A DNA stretch of 64,000 bases from Paraburkholderia nodosa DSM 21604. GTDB taxonomy: Bacteria > Pseudomonadota > Gammaproteobacteria > Burkholderiales > Burkholderiaceae. The first letter of the stretch is position 1; the number at the start of each line of letters is the position of its first letter. Below the pieces are notes generated by a model. That model was not told the DNA's origin, did no database searches, and saw only the letters and a list, made by a program, of their open reading frames with translations. Made by a program: the position numbers and the translations under genes. Below, in pieces: positions 61,462 through 64,000 of this stretch. The stretch is taken from positions 359,223 through 423,222 of the forward strand of contig NZ_JAFA01000003.1 in assembly GCF_000519185.1 (NCBI RefSeq). Reading direction: 5' to 3'.

Positions 61462-61926
61462 ATGCGCGTAGGCCGCCCCGTCAAGGCGCTGCCGCAGCCG
61501 CTGTGCGACTACTGCGGCGCGAAAGCGGTGCTCGCGCGCTTCGCCGACGAGGCCTACCCGTATCGCGACGATCACGGCCCGCTCTGGGTCTGTACGCCCT
61601 GTGAGGCCTGGATCGGCGTGCCCGCGCGCAGCACGCGCAACGTGCCGCTCGGCCGGCTTGCCAACGCCGCCCTGCGCGACGCCAAGAGCCGCCTGCACGA
61701 CGCGCTCGAACCGCTGGTGGCCGCGAAGATGCGGCGCGACAAAGTCAACGCCTTCGAGGCGCGCGGCAAGGCCATCCGCTGGCTGGGCGAGGAACTGGGC
61801 TTCGACCTGGCCAATCCGTCGATCCACCTCCTGAGCCTCGAGCAGTGCGAGCAGGCCATCGCCCACATCGAGGCGTTCATGGCTGCGCGGCGCGCAGAGG
61901 GCGGAGGCGAGCGCGAACCGCGCTGA
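61462..61926 (+). CDS. Small zinc-finger protein (DUF3268-like)
   Basis: 154 residues. The N terminus has a four-Cys finger: LCDYCGAKAVLARF and WVCTPCEAWIGVP. The rest is helical (RLANAALRDAKSRLHDALEP, ending in IAHIEAFMAARRAE). AAGGAG precedes the ATG at 61462. It resembles the zinc-finger proteins grouped as DUF3268, some in prophages. Role unknown; RNA or DNA binding is a guess. Confidence 0.82.
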   Translation: MRVGRPVKALPQPLCDYCGAKAVLARFADEAYPYRDDHGPLWVCTPCEAWIGVPARSTRNVPLGRLANAALRDAKSRLHDALEPLVAAKMRRDKVNAFEARGKAIRWLGEELGFDLANPSIHLLSLEQCEQAIAHIEAFMAARRAEGGGEREPR

Positions 61927-62073
61927 GCCGGCCACGGCCGACCGGTTTCCCGCCCCTCAGGCGATGCGCGGCGCATGTCTGTCACTGATCGTTACATTCG
62001 ATTTGAGGGTCGGCGCTTAACCTTCGGCGCGCCGTGCCGTTATTGCACGGAACAGACTCTTACGTGCCCTTCC

Positions 62074-62535
62074 ATGGCCAGGACCATCCCTTTTCCGCAG
62101 CGCTCGCAAGCCGGTCGCCCCCGACGCAGCAAGTCGATGCTGCTGCCGATCCCGCGCGCGGTCGCCAACGAGCTTGCGCTGCAGGTGCATCTCGGGCTCG
62201 CCGCGCTGCGCCGCGGCGGCACCGGCGACGACGCACGCGCCTTGCTCCATGCTCACGTGCTCGCGCAATCGATTGCGGAGGCCGGATATGGCGTGCTCGA
62301 GCCGGAACAGGTGCGGGCGGCCGATGCCGCGCTAATCGCCTGCTTCGAGCGCGGCAACACGGGCGGCGGCTGGCAGCTGGACGAAGCGGGCTTCGAGGCG
62401 GTTGCGCAGCTCGTGAATGTCTACGACCGGCAGTTGCAAAGCGCGCCGCTGTGGGCGCTGACCGAGGCAAGCGAGCGGCTCGAGCGCATGGGCGCCGGCG
62501 AAACCAGCCAGCAGGCCTTGCGCAAGAGCGCGTGA
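62074..62535 (+). CDS. Unrecognised small protein
   Basis: 153 residues from ATG at 62074 (MARTIPFPQRSQAG); an alternative ATG at 61975 has a similarly weak site. A basic N terminus (GRPRRSKSMLLPIPR) precedes helices such as ANELALQVHLGLAALRRG and ELWALTEASERLE-like segments near the C terminus. No domain, signal or membrane segment recognised. Confidence 0.62.
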   Translation: MARTIPFPQRSQAGRPRRSKSMLLPIPRAVANELALQVHLGLAALRRGGTGDDARALLHAHVLAQSIAEAGYGVLEPEQVRAADAALIACFERGNTGGGWQLDEAGFEAVAQLVNVYDRQLQSAPLWALTEASERLERMGAGETSQQALRKSA

Positions 62536-62828
62536 TGCGAGGGATGGGGCACGCCGGGTACACGCCTTGCGGCCAGGTTCGATAGTCGTCGTCGCGCAGC
62601 GGCAGTGGATAGCCGGCAGTAGGGTGAAGTGAACGATCCCTCTTTGCGAGACGAGCCGGATCGAGGGCGATGGACGGACGGTTGCCGGCGATGCATCCCC
62701 AAAAAATGCGTGGCCGCTCCGGTCGAGCCTGGGATGCGCTGGCGCGAACCTGGGGCGAGCCCGACGCGGGCCACCGGCGGGCGCTGTGGCGACATTGGCA
62801 CGAGATTTGACGCGGGACGCGAATCGTG

Positions 62829-62858
62829 TTGACTTCGGACAGGTGGCGCGCCTAAAAT
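62829..62858 (+). promoter_or_regulatory. Sigma-70 promoter
   Basis: TTGACT (62829-62834), an 18-bp spacer and TAAAAT (62853-62858), the best promoter match in this end of the window. It points toward the ABC permease 940 bp away, implying a very long leader. Confidence 0.75.
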
Positions 62859-62864
62859 TCGCCC

Positions 62865-63263
62865 GTCTTAACAAAAGGGGCTGACGCCTTGGACAGTAGC
62901 AGTTGTCGATCTTCGAACAGTTTCGCTGCCTGACCGGCAGGACGTCCGCGCTCCCTTTCTTTCAGCCGCCGTCTTGCCAGCCAGGCAGATGGTGCGCGTC
63001 CAGCAGTAAATCCTCGTGCACTCTTGAATAGCGTCGACCGACGCCGCAGCGCCTTGACCGTATCGAGCGCCGCGGATGGCCGACATCGCGCCGTAAGCCC
63101 GCCCTGATCGATGCGCGCTTGCGGCACGGTTCGTTCGTTGCGCCCCGAGCGCGACGCGCGGATCGACACATGCGCGCCTCGAGGCCCTTGAAGCCGCTTC
63201 GCGTTCGAGCCACCGGCTCGATGCAAGCCCTGGGGTCAGCCGCCGTGACGATAAGGAGTTCCG
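62865..63263 (+). other. Long 5' leader of the ABC permease transcript
   Basis: About 400 bases between the promoter and the first small ORF, with no gene I accept and several GC-rich self-complementary patches (e.g. CTGCCTGACCGGCAGG near 62928-62943). A structured regulatory RNA is possible. I compared it from memory with manganese (yybP-ykoY), magnesium and guanidine riboswitch cores and found no convincing match. The whole stretch 62536-63263 otherwise holds only the promoter. Confidence 0.45.
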
Positions 63264-63350
63264 ATGTCTGACAGTGACAGTTATCCGTTATGCCGCTTCC
63301 TTTTGAATTGCACTGAGGAAAGCGGGCAGACGCGAGCCGCCGCGCGCTGA
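63264..63350 (+). CDS. Small leader ORF 1 (28 residues)
   Basis: Reads MSDSDSYPLCRFLLNCTEES and ends with a basic AAAR after 28 residues. AAGGAG lies seven bases before the ATG, a strong ribosome-binding site. Contains two Cys. It may be a regulatory leader peptide for the downstream transporter; no family recognised. Confidence 0.5.
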   Translation: MSDSDSYPLCRFLLNCTEESGQTRAAAR

Positions 63351-63420
63351 ACAAAGCGCGCTGCCGGGTCTGCTGGCTTTCCTCCCCAACGCGTCCCCCC
63401 GCGACGCCAGGAGAACCAGT

Positions 63421-63591
63421 ATGAACTTCGGCCTTCTTTTGCCGCATCTGTCGCAACTGCAACAAACGCAGGACACCCTCCATCCCGATGTGCTCGGCGC
63501 GCGTGAGCGCGCGAGCGCCCCGCCGCCCTGCCGGAAATCGCGACTCGCCGCGCGCTGGCGAGACCTGCGAGCGCGCGTGTTTCGGGTCTGA
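63421..63591 (+). CDS. Small leader ORF 2 (56 residues)
   Basis: Starts MNFGLLLPHLSQLQQTQDTL and becomes strongly Arg-rich in its second half. AGGAGA precedes the ATG by six bases. Lies 70 bp after ORF 1. No family recognised; whether it is translated is unknown. Confidence 0.5.
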   Translation: MNFGLLLPHLSQLQQTQDTLHPDVLGARERASAPPPCRKSRLAARWRDLRARVFRV

Positions 63592-63696
63592 ATCAGACAA
63601 GCTGTAACGGATCCCCGCGCGTGTGCCCAACCGGCCGGGTCGGCCGTACGCGCCGCGCGAGGGATTCGCGCAATAACCAATCGCCGGTGCTTCGAC

Positions 63697-63798
63697 ATGA
63701 ACCAGTTCAACCACACATTGCGAACGACCCGCCGAGCAGCGCGCGCCTGCGGCGGCGTGCTCGTGCCCACGCCTGTACTCGCTAACGGAGGCCGCTAA
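63697..63798 (+). CDS. Small leader ORF 3 (33 residues), overlapping the permease start
   Basis: Starts MNQFNHTLRTTRRAARACGG and ends in ANGGR. Its stop TAA shares one base with the permease ATG (TAATG), the layout of translational coupling, and the permease GGAGG site lies within it. Its own ribosome-binding site is weak. Confidence 0.5.
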   Translation: MNQFNHTLRTTRRAARACGGVLVPTPVLANGGR

Positions 63799-64000
63799 TG
63801 GAGTTCAGCTTCAACCTGAACCGCACGGCCAACGCCTCGGCGTGGCGCGTGCTGCCGAACCGCTGGGACTTCGTGGCGTTCCCGCTGATGATCGGCCTGA
63901 TCGCGATGGCGGCCGTGGGCTTTCACGAGACCATGGCGCCCATCGCCACGCTCAAGACCCAGGTCATCTCGCTCGATCCCGCGAACCTGCCCGAGTACGC
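63798..64000 (+). CDS. ABC transporter permease, NitT/TauT-like, cut by window end
   Basis: First 67 residues only. MEFSFNLNRTANASAWRVLP, then NRWDFVAFPLMIGLIAMAAV is a first membrane helix, followed by TLKTQVISLDPANLPEY. This opening matches double-permease proteins of the nitrate/sulfonate/bicarbonate ABC group as I remember them in Burkholderia. ATG at 63798 has GGAGG six bases upstream. The substrate cannot be told from the fragment. Confidence 0.7.
   Translation, partial: MEFSFNLNRTANASAWRVLPNRWDFVAFPLMIGLIAMAAVGFHETMAPIATLKTQVISLDPANLPEY

Noticed and set aside
62865..63263. Manganese (yybP-ykoY), magnesium or guanidine riboswitch in the permease leader
   Set aside because: No conserved core of these classes was seen by eye; left as an unassigned leader.
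1..64000. CRISPR arrays, insertion sequences, prophage, tRNA or rRNA genes
   Set aside because: No regular repeat-spacer array, transposase, phage structural gene or recognisable RNA gene was found by reading; tRNA detection by eye is not reliable, so a small one could be missed.

Overview
The window is high-GC DNA of Burkholderiaceae type (Burkholderia, Paraburkholderia or Caballeronia). The evidence is the hopanoid operon architecture, DUF2957 lipoproteins, a fused molybdate permease/ATPase, and a parA-parB-repA module of the kind that runs the second chromosome (chromid) of these bacteria. It most likely covers the replication origin region of such a secondary chromosome. Everything here was read by eye; no database search was run.

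Layout. 1-4.8 kb: a peptide/pyruvate carbon-starvation transporter (cstA plus its small YbdD/YjiX partner) diverges from a sensor kinase/NarL-type regulator pair. 4.8-15 kb: hopanoid synthesis (hpnD-hpnE-shc-hpnG, start/stop overlaps throughout) and lipid trafficking (hpnM, hpnN, an MlaA-like lipoprotein), plus an acyl-CoA thioesterase. 15.2-20.1 kb: a response regulator/CheC-like/diguanylate cyclase operon facing a hybrid sensor kinase. 20.2-22.3 kb: a stress-type orphan, an FMN reductase and ArsC, with three DnaA-box-like 9-mers between the last two.

21.6-30.7 kb is the replicon-maintenance module: three perfect 14-bp palindromes (probable ParB sites), parA, parB, a convergent Rep_3 initiator gene, about 19 iteron-like repeats over 1.36 kb, a KfrA-like coiled-coil protein with an added zinc ribbon, a tyrosine-recombinase-fold protein that has lost its catalytic tyrosine, and a small orphan gene behind a near-consensus LexA box.

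30.7-40.5 kb: threonine degradation (kbl-tdh) with its XRE-cupin regulator, YceI, AraC, a DMT exporter, a TetR/NTF2 pair, a small outer-membrane barrel, a DsbG-like thiol protein and a DUF1571 protein. 40.6-51.1 kb: a catabolic block (Baeyer-Villiger-type monooxygenase, SDR, metal-dependent hydrolase, two alpha/beta hydrolases, MerR regulator, OmpW, two DUF2957 lipoproteins) in which two transcription units share a 20-bp operator-like sequence. 51.8-52.8 kb: an unrecognised coiled-coil gene. 53.2-59.8 kb: molybdenum uptake and handling (ModB-ModC fusion, binding protein, Mop, NifQ-like, ModE-like, DUF2325 and an orphan) with three ModE-box-like sites of identical geometry. 60-64 kb: an MFS exporter, two small proteins, and a long leader with three small ORFs before an ABC permease cut by the window edge.

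The most unusual observation is that the origin repeat is not confined to the origin. Copies with the same CTCCCG-N6-CTCACC core recur in intergenic DNA 11-12 kb away (around dsbG) and 24-26 kb away (both sides of the unrecognised gene at 51.8 kb). This suggests either a dispersed initiator-binding system or a repeat family shared with the origin.
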